Source: Zetaproteobacteria bacterium (GTDB lineage Bacteria > Pseudomonadota > Zetaproteobacteria > Mariprofundales > Mariprofundaceae). From it: a stretch of 9,735 nt of DNA. The notes beneath the pieces were generated by a model. That model ran no database searches and had not been told where the DNA came from. It was given only the letters and a program-made list of their open reading frames with translations. The stretch covers positions 1-9,735 of the forward strand of contig JAJRVG010000205.1 of NCBI GenBank assembly GCA_021545595.1, read 5' to 3'. The position numbers and the translations under genes are program-made. Shown one piece after another: positions 1-7,945 of this stretch. Each line of letters starts with the position of its first letter. Position 1 is the first letter of the stretch.

Positions 1-65
1 CGAATCAGAGCTGGATTGCCATATGCTTTAAGTGCGACCTCTTGTATTAGCTTGACCGGATTCAT
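1..65 (-). CDS. possible 5' end of an unidentified gene downstream of purL (partial)
   Basis: An open frame on the minus strand starts at an ATG at 65-63 and runs off the left edge with no stop. It reads MNPVKLIQEVALKAYGNPAL and continues for two more residues, an amphipathic helix-like stretch. A weak AGAG lies 7 bases upstream of the ATG, and the start is 53 bases beyond the purL stop, so co-transcription with purL is possible. The same frame stays open further upstream to an ATG at 141-139 that would overlap the end of purL by 23 bases, so the true start is uncertain. I do not recognise the family. With only about 21 codons visible, this could also be a chance open frame. Confidence 0.35.
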   Translation of the reverse strand, partial: MNPVKLIQEVALKAYGNPALI

Positions 66-118
66 TGGCTAAGCTCTGTTTAACCAGTTCGCCAGCTTGC
101 AGTGCAAGTGCATAATGG

Positions 119-3100
119 CTAACCCAACCACTCTCTTGCATTACGGAACATTCGCATCCACGGCCCCTCTTCACCCCAGCCATCCGGATGCCATGAGTGC
201 TGTACGGTTCTGAACAGACGCTCCGGATGCGGCATCATGATGGTGAAGCGTCCATCATCGGTGGTCACACCGGTTATCCCGTCCGGTGAGCCATTCGGAT
301 TATAGGGATATCGATTTGCAGTTTCACCATCAGGGCCAAGATAACGCAGTGCGATTCTGGCCCGGGAGCGATCATCAGCATGGCTGAATTTCGCCTGCCC
401 CTCACCATGGGCCACAACCAGCGGCATCTTCGAACCCTCCATGCCATTCATAAAAATGGATGGTGACTCAAGCACTTCAACCATCAGAAGCCGTGCCTCA
501 AACTGCTCGGAACGATTACGGACAAACTGCGGCCAGTGGGTGGCTCCGGGAATAATATCTTTCAATCCACTCATCATCTGGCATCCATTACAGACACCAA
601 GTGCAAAACTCTCACTGCGACTAAAAAATGCCTCGAACTGCTCCCGTGCCCGGTCATTAAACCGGATTGAGCTGGCCCAGCCGCGACCTGCACCAAGCAC
701 ATCACCAAAGGAGAATCCTCCACAGGCTACAAGGCCCTGAAACTCATCCAGAGCATGGCGCCCCTCAATAATATCGGACATGTGAACATCAACAGTGGCA
801 AACCCTGCCCTGTCGAAGGCTGCCGCCATCTCAACCTGACCATTCACCCCCTGCTCCCGAAGTACGGCCATTTTCGGCCGGTTGCTGTTGATAAACGGTG
901 CCATAATATTTTCAGCCGGGTCAAATGTCAGCTCGGCAGAGAGGCCGCAATCTTCCCGGTTGGTAATGGCACTGAATGCCTCTCCGGCACACTCCGGATT
1001 GTCACGCAGTGACTGTATGCGGAAACTGGTTTCACTCCATACCTGCTGGAGTTCAAACAGATCCTCATCAATGACCCGTCGCTGCTGACAGCAACAGATA
1101 ATGCGCCGGTCCTCATTCAATTCGCCAATAATATGAGTGACATGTCCAACACCTTCGGCAGCCAGGTGTGCCAGCACTTTTTCGCGATCCCCCTTGCGCA
1201 CCTGAACCACCGCACCCAGCTCTTCGGCAAACAGTATCCCCAGCGCATCATCATCCAGTGCATCAAGATGCAGGGAAACGCCCACCCGGCCTGCAAAAGC
1301 CATTTCAGATATGGTGGCAAACAGGCCACCATCGGAACGATCATGGTAAGCAAGCAGCAGTCCCTCGGCATTCAGCCTCTGAATTCCATGAAAGAAGGAT
1401 CTGAACAGAGTGGGGCTATCCAGATCGGGCGGCTCTTCTCCCGTTTTGCCATAAACCTGAGCCAGGGCCGAGCCACCAAGACGATGCCTGCTTTCGCCCA
1501 GATCGATCAGGATCAGGTCTGTCTCACCCTGATTGCTGCGCAATTGTGGTGTCACTGTTCTGCGGACATCACTTACCGGAGAAAAGGCTGAGATAATCAG
1601 TGAGAGTGGCGAGAACATTTCACGGCTCTCTCCCTCCTCTTCCCAAAAGCTCTTCATGGAGAGGGAGTCCTTACCCACTGGAATAGCGATCCCCAATTCA
1701 GGACAGAGCTCCAGACCAACAGATTTCACTGTATCGTAGAGAAGCGCATCTTCACCCTCATGACCGCATGCCGCCATCCAGTTGGCAGAGAGCTTTACAT
1801 CGCTGAGCTTGCCGATCGAAGCTGCAGCAATATTGGTCAGCGCCTCACCGACAGCCATACGTCCGGATGCAGCCGCATCAAGCAGTGCCACAGGTGTACG
1901 CTCGCCCATACTCATCGCTTCGCCGCCATAGCCTTCAAAATCGATTGAGGTGACCGCAACATCCGCCACGGGAACCTGCCATGGGCCAACCATCTGATCC
2001 CGGGTTACAAGGCCGGTAATGGAGCGGTCAGCAATGGTGATGAGAAACTCCTTACTGGCCACCGAAGGGAGGCGCAGCACCCGTCTGGCAGCCTCGACCG
2101 GATCAATGGCAGCAGTATGCAGCGGCTCTGACCTTGGTGCTATGTGCCCAACACTACGGCTCATCTTGGGTGCTCTGCCAAGCAACACTTCAAGCGGCAG
2201 ATCAACCGGCCTGTTGGAAAATTCAGGATCATTCACGGTAAGATGACCATCATCAGTGGCTTCACCCAGAACGGCAAAGAGGCAGCGTTCACGCTCGCAA
2301 AGAGCGGTAAACCGGTCACGGCTTTCCGGTGCAATTACCAGCACATAACGCTCCTGCGCCTCGTTGCACCAGATCTGCATCGGGCTCATGCCCAACTCCA
2401 TGTTGTGTACGGCACGCAGATCCAGCCATCCACCACGGCCGGCATCATGAACCAGTTCCGGTACGGCGTTGGAGAGTCCACCCGCTCCAATGTCATGAAT
2501 AAAGAGAATCGGATTCTCATCACCCATCTGCCAGCAGCGATCCAGCACCTCCTGGCATCGGCGCTCCATCTCCGGATTGCCCCGCTGAACAGAGTCGAAG
2601 TCCAAAGACTCTGCATTGGAGCCTGTATCCATGCTTGACGCCGCACCACCACCAAGGCCGATCAGCATGGCAGGTCCGCCCAGCTGAATAATCAGCGAGC
2701 CTGCCGGGACTTCACGTTTGTGGACGTGGCGGGCATCAATGTTTCCCACACCGCCGGCCAGCATGATCGGCTTATGATAGCCACGAAGATCACCCTCAAC
2801 CTGCTGTTCATAAGTACGGAAATAGCCACAGATATTGGGGCGGCCAAACTCATTATTGAACGCCGCTGCACCGATCGGACCATCAATCATGATATCCAGA
2901 GCCGATGCGATGCGTTCTGGCTTGCCGAACTCCTCTTCCCACGGCTGTTCAAAGCCGGGAATCTTCAGGTTGGAGACAGAGAAGCCGCATAGCCCCGCCT
3001 TGGGCCTGGAGCCGATGCCGGTTGCTCCCTCATCCCGGATTTCACCACCCGAGCCGGTTGCCGCACCGGAAAATGGAGATATCGCTGTCGGGTGATTATG

Positions 3101-4000
3101 TGTCTCCACCTTCATCAGGATATGGGTCATATCATCATGGGTAGTGTAGTGACCATTCGCATCGGGGTAGAAACGCTTCGACCTGCCCCCCTCGATTACC
3201 GAGGAGTTATCCGAATAGGCGACAAGTGTCCCCTCGGGGGTTGTCTCGTGGGTGTTCCGGATCATCGAAAAGAGTGAACGCCCCATCACTTCCCCATCAA
3301 TCACCCAGTCGGCATTGAAAATCTTGTGCCGGCAGTGTTCAGAGTTTGCCTGCGCAAACATCATCAGTTCAGCATCGGTTGGATTGCGTTCCATGCGCAT
3401 AAAGTTATCAAACAGGTAGTCGACCTCATCATCAGAGAGCGCCAGCCCCAGATCACTGTTGGCTTTTTCCAGTGCTGCGTGGCCGCCACCGAGCACATCC
3501 ACACTGACCAGTGGCTGCGGCTGATGATGTGAAAAGAGTTTTTCCAGCTCATCTGAGCGCTGTAGAACTGATTCAGTCATACGGTCACAAAGCAGCGAAC
3601 CAATCAGGGCATGGCTACCAGCTGTCACGCCGCCAATGCGGTATGCAACCGCGCGCTCAATCCTGATCAGGCCTGCCAGTCCACAGATATCTGCAATATC
3701 TGTTGCCTTAGATGACCAGGGTGAGATGGTCCCAACACGGGGGGTGACAAAAAAGAGTTCATCAGCAGATGTAACATCCAGAGGTGTTGGTGCATCACCC
3801 AGAATATTCGCCAGCTTATCACCGTCCGAAGCCGCCCAGCTACCATCCACTTCAGCCATATAAACAAAGCGGGCATCGATATCCCCGGCATGGATACCTT
3901 GTGCAGCAAATGTATCAAGCAGCTTCTGCTTGCGGAAACCGGAGAGTGCGGATGCACCCTGAAGGGTAATGAACCGGGAGTCCGAAGAGGTTGAAGACAT
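119..4000 (-). CDS. purL: phosphoribosylformylglycinamidine synthase (FGAM synthase), single-chain form
   Basis: Catalyses the ATP- and glutamine-dependent conversion of FGAR to FGAM, the fourth step of de novo purine synthesis, in the cytoplasm. The 1,293-residue length matches the large single-polypeptide PurL (about 1,295 in E. coli), in which synthetase and glutaminase are fused. Family motifs appear in order: TPRVGTISPWSSKATDIA near residue 90, ANSEHCRHK at about 218-226 in the linker region, and VETHNHPTAISPFSG from about 298 leading into the Gly-rich ATP/FGAR-binding loop. The C-terminal class I glutamine amidotransferase domain occupies about 1044-1293. It has the nucleophile Cys1137 in GVCNGCQ and the His1258/Glu1260 pair in MPHPERLF, so both active sites look intact. 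The start is supported by an AGGA 8 bases upstream of the ATG. No internal disruption is visible. It is separated by 179 bases from the secreted cluster upstream, with no obvious functional link. I found no convincing promoter or PurR-type operator. Confidence 0.98.
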   Translation of the reverse strand: MSSTSSDSRFITLQGASALSGFRKQKLLDTFAAQGIHAGDIDARFVYMAEVDGSWAASDGDKLANILGDAPTPLDVTSADELFFVTPRVGTISPWSSKATDIADICGLAGLIRIERAVAYRIGGVTAGSHALIGSLLCDRMTESVLQRSDELEKLFSHHQPQPLVSVDVLGGGHAALEKANSDLGLALSDDEVDYLFDNFMRMERNPTDAELMMFAQANSEHCRHKIFNADWVIDGEVMGRSLFSMIRNTHETTPEGTLVAYSDNSSVIEGGRSKRFYPDANGHYTTHDDMTHILMKVETHNHPTAISPFSGAATGSGGEIRDEGATGIGSRPKAGLCGFSVSNLKIPGFEQPWEEEFGKPERIASALDIMIDGPIGAAAFNNEFGRPNICGYFRTYEQQVEGDLRGYHKPIMLAGGVGNIDARHVHKREVPAGSLIIQLGGPAMLIGLGGGAASSMDTGSNAESLDFDSVQRGNPEMERRCQEVLDRCWQMGDENPILFIHDIGAGGLSNAVPELVHDAGRGGWLDLRAVHNMELGMSPMQIWCNEAQERYVLVIAPESRDRFTALCERERCLFAVLGEATDDGHLTVNDPEFSNRPVDLPLEVLLGRAPKMSRSVGHIAPRSEPLHTAAIDPVEAARRVLRLPSVASKEFLITIADRSITGLVTRDQMVGPWQVPVADVAVTSIDFEGYGGEAMSMGERTPVALLDAAASGRMAVGEALTNIAAASIGKLSDVKLSANWMAACGHEGEDALLYDTVKSVGLELCPELGIAIPVGKDSLSMKSFWEEEGESREMFSPLSLIISAFSPVSDVRRTVTPQLRSNQGETDLILIDLGESRHRLGGSALAQVYGKTGEEPPDLDSPTLFRSFFHGIQRLNAEGLLLAYHDRSDGGLFATISEMAFAGRVGVSLHLDALDDDALGILFAEELGAVVQVRKGDREKVLAHLAAEGVGHVTHIIGELNEDRRIICCCQQRRVIDEDLFELQQVWSETSFRIQSLRDNPECAGEAFSAITNREDCGLSAELTFDPAENIMAPFINSNRPKMAVLREQGVNGQVEMAAAFDRAGFATVDVHMSDIIEGRHALDEFQGLVACGGFSFGDVLGAGRGWASSIRFNDRAREQFEAFFSRSESFALGVCNGCQMMSGLKDIIPGATHWPQFVRNRSEQFEARLLMVEVLESPSIFMNGMEGSKMPLVVAHGEGQAKFSHADDRSRARIALRYLGPDGETANRYPYNPNGSPDGITGVTTDDGRFTIMMPHPERLFRTVQHSWHPDGWGEEGPWMRMFRNAREWLG

Positions 4001-4106
4001 TCGGGCATCCTAGAGTCTGGACGGTGGAAACCAAGCAGAAAATGTGCCTCCCGGAGCAGGGTTAATCAAACAGCTTTATCGCTACCAAATCTGCCTGTTA
4101 CGAAAT

Positions 4107-4130
4107 GGGCAAACTGCCCCGGAATCCGGG
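4107..4130. repeat. two overlapping short inverted repeats between the secreted cluster and purL
   Basis: GGGC (4107-4110) can pair with GCCC (4116-4119). CCCGG (4118-4122) can pair with CCGGG (4126-4130) around a 3-base loop. The two stems share bases 4118-4119, so they cannot form fully at the same time. Neither is followed by a T-tract on either strand, so they are not canonical intrinsic terminators. They could be a transcript-end or leader structure in the spacer before purL, or chance in a G+C-rich patch. Confidence 0.4.
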
Positions 4131-4179
4131 AAAATATTGTAGGAAGACCGTGCCTGTTAATCTAGGGTCAACATTATTT

Positions 4180-4794
4180 TTACAATGTACTGGATGTCTG
4201 GTTCGCCTGTTTTTCAATTTGATATATCTGTTGACCCAAGGCATTGAATTTGCGGATAAATTCCTCATCCCGGCTATCAATATTTCTTGAATCCGAGTTA
4301 TCGACATACCACTCTCCCCAATAATCCTGCATCAATTGATAACGATCCTGTACCACGTCAGTCCAGTGCATATCCAGCCGCATACGCCATATTTTCTTTG
4401 GCAATTTTGCAGACTCCAGCGCTGACCGTACTGACTCCCGAACCAATTCGACGCTGTTTTCCGGAAAGTCGGCAGAACGCACTTTTACAGCGACATAGGG
4501 TTCCATATTTCTGATAGCCTGAATACCTTCCAGGGTGGCATGCAGAAAATTCTCAACGATCATCCGTTGCCGCTGTAACTCCTCCTTCGAGTCCACCGTT
4601 CCCAGCCCGGCCTTGCCCAACTCCAACGCTCTGGCGCGCATGTCCATATAATGCTGCAAAGCCTGACTCATGCTACTTTGCGCCTCCGCCAATGCTGTTT
4701 GCGTAACGCTGTTCAAATCCATCGCTGACGCGCTTGCTGGCAACAAAAAGATCAAACAAAATCCCCACGCTATTATACGAAACCGTTGCATCAT
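4180..4794 (-). CDS. exported helical protein of unknown function, 204 aa
   Basis: I do not recognise this family. The N-terminus is a clear Sec signal peptide: positive start MMQRFR, hydrophobic core, and a probable signal peptidase I site after ASASA near residue 24. No lipobox cysteine is present, so the protein is probably periplasmic or secreted. The mature part (about 180 residues) is charged and predicted by eye to be mostly alpha-helical, with no cysteines and no second membrane segment. It includes a Trp/Tyr-rich stretch (DYWGEWYVDN, roughly 155-165) and a Gln-rich C-terminal helix. A strong AAGGAG lies 6 bases before the start ATG. A second in-frame ATG follows immediately and would give nearly the same product. 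The gene is 29 bases downstream of the large exported protein, with no terminator between, so it is probably the last gene of the operon. It may be a partner or periplasmic accessory of the larger proteins, which is inferred from position only. Confidence 0.85.
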   Translation of the reverse strand: MMQRFRIIAWGFCLIFLLPASASAMDLNSVTQTALAEAQSSMSQALQHYMDMRARALELGKAGLGTVDSKEELQRQRMIVENFLHATLEGIQAIRNMEPYVAVKVRSADFPENSVELVRESVRSALESAKLPKKIWRMRLDMHWTDVVQDRYQLMQDYWGEWYVDNSDSRNIDSRDEEFIRKFNALGQQIYQIEKQANQTSSTL

Positions 4795-4823
4795 TTCATT
4801 CTCCTTGCCCGGGCAGCCACATA

Positions 4824-7800
4824 TTACAAATGCCTCGCCTTTGCCCCAAGCAGTCCGTTAATCAGTGCCGCCAAGCCGGATTTTTTCACTGTCCCGTTGC
4901 GCAGCCCCTCTGCATTTTGCTGAACTGCATCCATCGCAGGGGGATTGCTGCTCATCTGCTGATCCACAATATCACCACTACCCCAGTTTACCGACCACAG
5001 GATTTCGCCCGTCCGGTCGTTACGGGATAGCGACACCGGATAACTCTTCACATGCAGTTGTGCGATATTCGCACCGCGCCGGAAGGCAATCTTGATGACA
5101 TTCATCTTTGGCAAGCCGCCAGTGTGCATACTGGTAAATGATTCCAGTCTGTAGGCTGTCCATTGCACGGATTTTACAGTCTCTTGTCTCGCCGGGGGAG
5201 CCTTGACCGGCACGCCAATATGTTTGCGGCTCGAACTGCCCATTACTGGAATGGCAGCTTGTCCACCACCTTCTCCGCCAGTCTTGCTCGTGGCTCCGTC
5301 CGTCACCTTGTCTTCGGCCTGCTTCAGCGGCGTTTTATTTCCATGTTTTTTCTTCGAGCCATTATGTTCAGAAGTTGCTTCCCCTGCCTGTGCTGTCTTG
5401 CTCGAAGATATGGGGGCGGAGGCCGTGCGCGCAACTTTCACGGATGTTCCTCGCAACCCGGAACGAATGATAATTTTCTGCCCCGGTTTTACCTTGAGGC
5501 TGGCAACGGATACTGCTTTGACGGAGTGAAATTCAGACGTATCGGGGCCGGTTTCCAGCAGTTTCACATCAATCTTTTCAGATTCTTTTCCTTCCGGATA
5601 AAGAGTGACTATTGCCCGGTCTCGAGTAGTTGCACACCCTGAAGTCGATTTTGCCGCAATCTGGAAAATACTACCCGGACGCACCTGGTTTAGCGAACGT
5701 CCGAATCCTCTATCCGTTACCCGGATAGACTGTAACCTGACTTTGCGGTAGAGCCATTCCATCGGGTCGCTTTGTGTCTCCGCATAGTCGAGTTTACCAG
5801 TCTCCCTGTCGTAGCTGACATAAAGGGTGCGGAAGACTCCCCTTAACTTTCCTTCCTCCGTTACCTCAAAATCAAACCCTAAATATCGGGATTGGGTCGG
5901 CACCTGGTTTAAAGCCTTTAGCGGCGGAGCGTCTCCCGTTGTCCGCTTCCAGACTGCAGCAATATCCCGGGTGTTCCTGAACAAGTACCGGAGTACGAGA
6001 TTGCTTCCATTTAGAGAACCGGTAAACATCCGGCCATAAAAAGGATGGTCTACGGCAACCCTGTTTCCATCCTGCCAAATAGCGATCTGTCTCCCTTTGT
6101 GATCCGTCCAGCAACCCGATATATTCTTCGTTTCACCACCGCCCACGATGATATCTTCCTCGCACTCTCCGGATATCTTTATACTAATATGTGTTCTAAA
6201 GAGATTTTCATCCAGGGCTTTCATCGCCTGCTCAAGCAGGGTGTAATACTGATCCGGCAAGATAGCACCCTTCTGCCCCATCAACTCCCTGATTTTATCC
6301 GATGAAACCCTGCTTCTATGGACAGATGAAGCTGCTGGCACCGTACAAACAGCCAATTGATCCTTTGCCCTGGACAGAGCCATGCTGAAAACCTCGTCTG
6401 CAGCCCTGATGGATTCATTGGCTTTAGCACTGACAGCCAATCGTTCTTTGCCCAAACGGGCATTGCGCTTTAAATCCTCCTCAATCCTGTTCCACAGGTC
6501 AGATCGAGCTTTGCTTAACCTCCCCACCTCCTTTCTATATAGGACGGGGTTGCCCAACCTGTGCAGCTCATCCAGTTCCTTACGGTATTGAAAACGCTTC
6601 GACGCGCTTCTTGCATGCAGAGCCAGATCTTCGATTGTAGTACGGTTTTTCCATAGAATTTCGGCCCGAGCCAACTTGACCCGGATTTGTCTCAACACTT
6701 CATCCGTTTTCCGAACAGCCTTGAAATCTTCTCTATATTGTTCCCTGGCTCTGTTATGTTTTTGATTGATTGCGTTTCTTTGTTTCAGCAACGGGTCAAT
6801 CTTTGTCTGTCTGTCTGCTTTGGCTTTATCAACCGCCACCTTAAACTTGTCGGCGCAATTCTTACGCTCGCCCACCGCCTTACAGGCATCCCGGACATTT
6901 TGCAGCATGGCAGAAAGTCCGCTCACCTCCGTATGATGCTTGCGCATATCTTCGATATTCCTTTCCTGCATCATAAGCGCGATCTGCAAACTGGTCTGTT
7001 CTTCCATCACCTGCTGCAATTGTTTTTGCACACGCGCCAAATCCTTTTTAACTTCACCCCTTGAATATGCAGTCAATGCATGCAAAACAGCCTGAACCGC
7101 CATTGTCGCAACTGCCCCTTTGGCACTTTTTAGTCTGGTCAAACCCCTGGCGCTCGGAGTAAAGCCATATTTCATTCCATCTCTGGATGCTGAAAACACC
7201 CCCACCCCTGAAAGGGAACTGGCCAGATTATTGGCAACATCACGAGTAATGGTTTCGCCACCAAGATAGGCGGCGGCCTTTTCGCCTCCCGCACCGGTAG
7301 CACTTTGATAACCAGTAGCCAGGTCGGCTGCCTTATTAACCCCGAAGTTGCCAATTTCGCTACCAATGATCTGCAGAGACTCCGTCAGATTGGATGGGTC
7401 GCCAGTGTATAGACTGATGGCAATGGCAGCAGCCACATCTGCTGTTGATTGTGCAACACTCTGAAGAAAGTCCGCCCATTGAACGGTATTAGCACCCTTC
7501 CTCATGGCAGACATCGCGGTATCACCATAATCAATGTAGTTACTCAGCCATTGCCTGCTGACATCCGCCATGATCCAGGCCATCTTGGCCCGATCCTGAA
7601 GCCGGTACATTGCCTGAACCATTTCGCTCACCCGCTTGCAGTCCAGCGATTTGCAATCGGGATTCTGACCGACCTCAGCTTCCTTTTGCTTCAGTTCGCT
7701 GACCAGGTTCTCAATGTCCTGTTTCAGGGCATCATGCAAGCCTTTGACAGACTTCTCGTGGCTTTCGATTTGTGAAACCCACAGGTTTCCCAGTAGTTGG

Positions 7801-7895
7801 TATGGCTTCCCCTTTACGGTAACTCCCCAAGCAGGGAGAGAGTATAAAACGACAATCACCGACAAAACAAAACACACAAAGTTACGATTTTTCAT
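4824..7895 (-). CDS. large exported coiled-coil protein with beta-rich C-terminal modules, unknown function
   Basis: I do not recognise the whole protein. With the ATG at 7895 it is 1,023 residues. A GTG two codons upstream is also possible, but the AGG ribosome-binding site sits 8 bases before the ATG and only 2 before the GTG. Regions in order: signal peptide 1 to about 24 (ending LPAWG); helical region about 30-145; Ala/Gly-rich, moderately hydrophobic stretch about 145-275; long charged coiled-coil-like region about 275-520, rich in Lys, Arg, Glu and Gln; a beta-rich segment about 575-715 containing SGCWTDHKGRQIAIWQDGN, reminiscent of small lipocalin-like barrels; an Ig-like module about 720-825 carrying ETGPDTSEF (781-789), a motif I associate with repeated modules in bacterial surface proteins; a Ser/Lys/Gly low-complexity linker about 826-905; and a short C-terminal beta-rich domain about 908-970. 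The mature chain has eight cysteines, compatible with disulfides outside the cytoplasm. It lies 50 bases after the VWA gene and 29 before the 204-aa gene. Sampled lines are A+T-rich compared with purL. Confidence 0.9.
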   Translation of the reverse strand: MKNRNFVCFVLSVIVVLYSLPAWGVTVKGKPYQLLGNLWVSQIESHEKSVKGLHDALKQDIENLVSELKQKEAEVGQNPDCKSLDCKRVSEMVQAMYRLQDRAKMAWIMADVSRQWLSNYIDYGDTAMSAMRKGANTVQWADFLQSVAQSTADVAAAIAISLYTGDPSNLTESLQIIGSEIGNFGVNKAADLATGYQSATGAGGEKAAAYLGGETITRDVANNLASSLSGVGVFSASRDGMKYGFTPSARGLTRLKSAKGAVATMAVQAVLHALTAYSRGEVKKDLARVQKQLQQVMEEQTSLQIALMMQERNIEDMRKHHTEVSGLSAMLQNVRDACKAVGERKNCADKFKVAVDKAKADRQTKIDPLLKQRNAINQKHNRAREQYREDFKAVRKTDEVLRQIRVKLARAEILWKNRTTIEDLALHARSASKRFQYRKELDELHRLGNPVLYRKEVGRLSKARSDLWNRIEEDLKRNARLGKERLAVSAKANESIRAADEVFSMALSRAKDQLAVCTVPAASSVHRSRVSSDKIRELMGQKGAILPDQYYTLLEQAMKALDENLFRTHISIKISGECEEDIIVGGGETKNISGCWTDHKGRQIAIWQDGNRVAVDHPFYGRMFTGSLNGSNLVLRYLFRNTRDIAAVWKRTTGDAPPLKALNQVPTQSRYLGFDFEVTEEGKLRGVFRTLYVSYDRETGKLDYAETQSDPMEWLYRKVRLQSIRVTDRGFGRSLNQVRPGSIFQIAAKSTSGCATTRDRAIVTLYPEGKESEKIDVKLLETGPDTSEFHSVKAVSVASLKVKPGQKIIIRSGLRGTSVKVARTASAPISSSKTAQAGEATSEHNGSKKKHGNKTPLKQAEDKVTDGATSKTGGEGGGQAAIPVMGSSSRKHIGVPVKAPPARQETVKSVQWTAYRLESFTSMHTGGLPKMNVIKIAFRRGANIAQLHVKSYPVSLSRNDRTGEILWSVNWGSGDIVDQQMSSNPPAMDAVQQNAEGLRNGTVKKSGLAALINGLLGAKARHL

Positions 7896-7945
7896 TATCA
7901 CTGCCTAATCTGGAATCACGGCACTTTATCCCGGAGCCACAATAT

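Noticed and set aside
1133..1591. Long plus-strand open frame (152 codons) inside purL
   Set aside because: It lies fully antisense to intact, motif-complete purL. Its translation is rich in His, Gln and Pro with no domain pattern, and it has no ribosome-binding site, as expected for a shadow frame in a G+C-rich gene.
2144..2638. Plus-strand open frame (164 codons) inside purL
   Set aside because: It is antisense to conserved purL coding sequence with no recognisable motif or translation signal.
4010..4100. purL promoter (TTGGTA with GATTAA/TTAACC boxes)
   Set aside because: The -35-like box has 4 of 6 matches, but no -10-like box at acceptable spacing has more than half its consensus positions.
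4171..4188. Hairpin ACATT/AATGT overlapping the stop codon of the 204-aa gene as a terminator
   Set aside because: It has only five A+T-rich pairs and no following T-tract on the minus strand, too weak for intrinsic termination.
5163..5642. Plus-strand open frame (159 codons) inside the large exported protein gene
   Set aside because: It is antisense to a 1,023-codon open frame that has its own signal peptide and ribosome-binding site. The translation is Arg/Cys/Phe-rich without a domain pattern.
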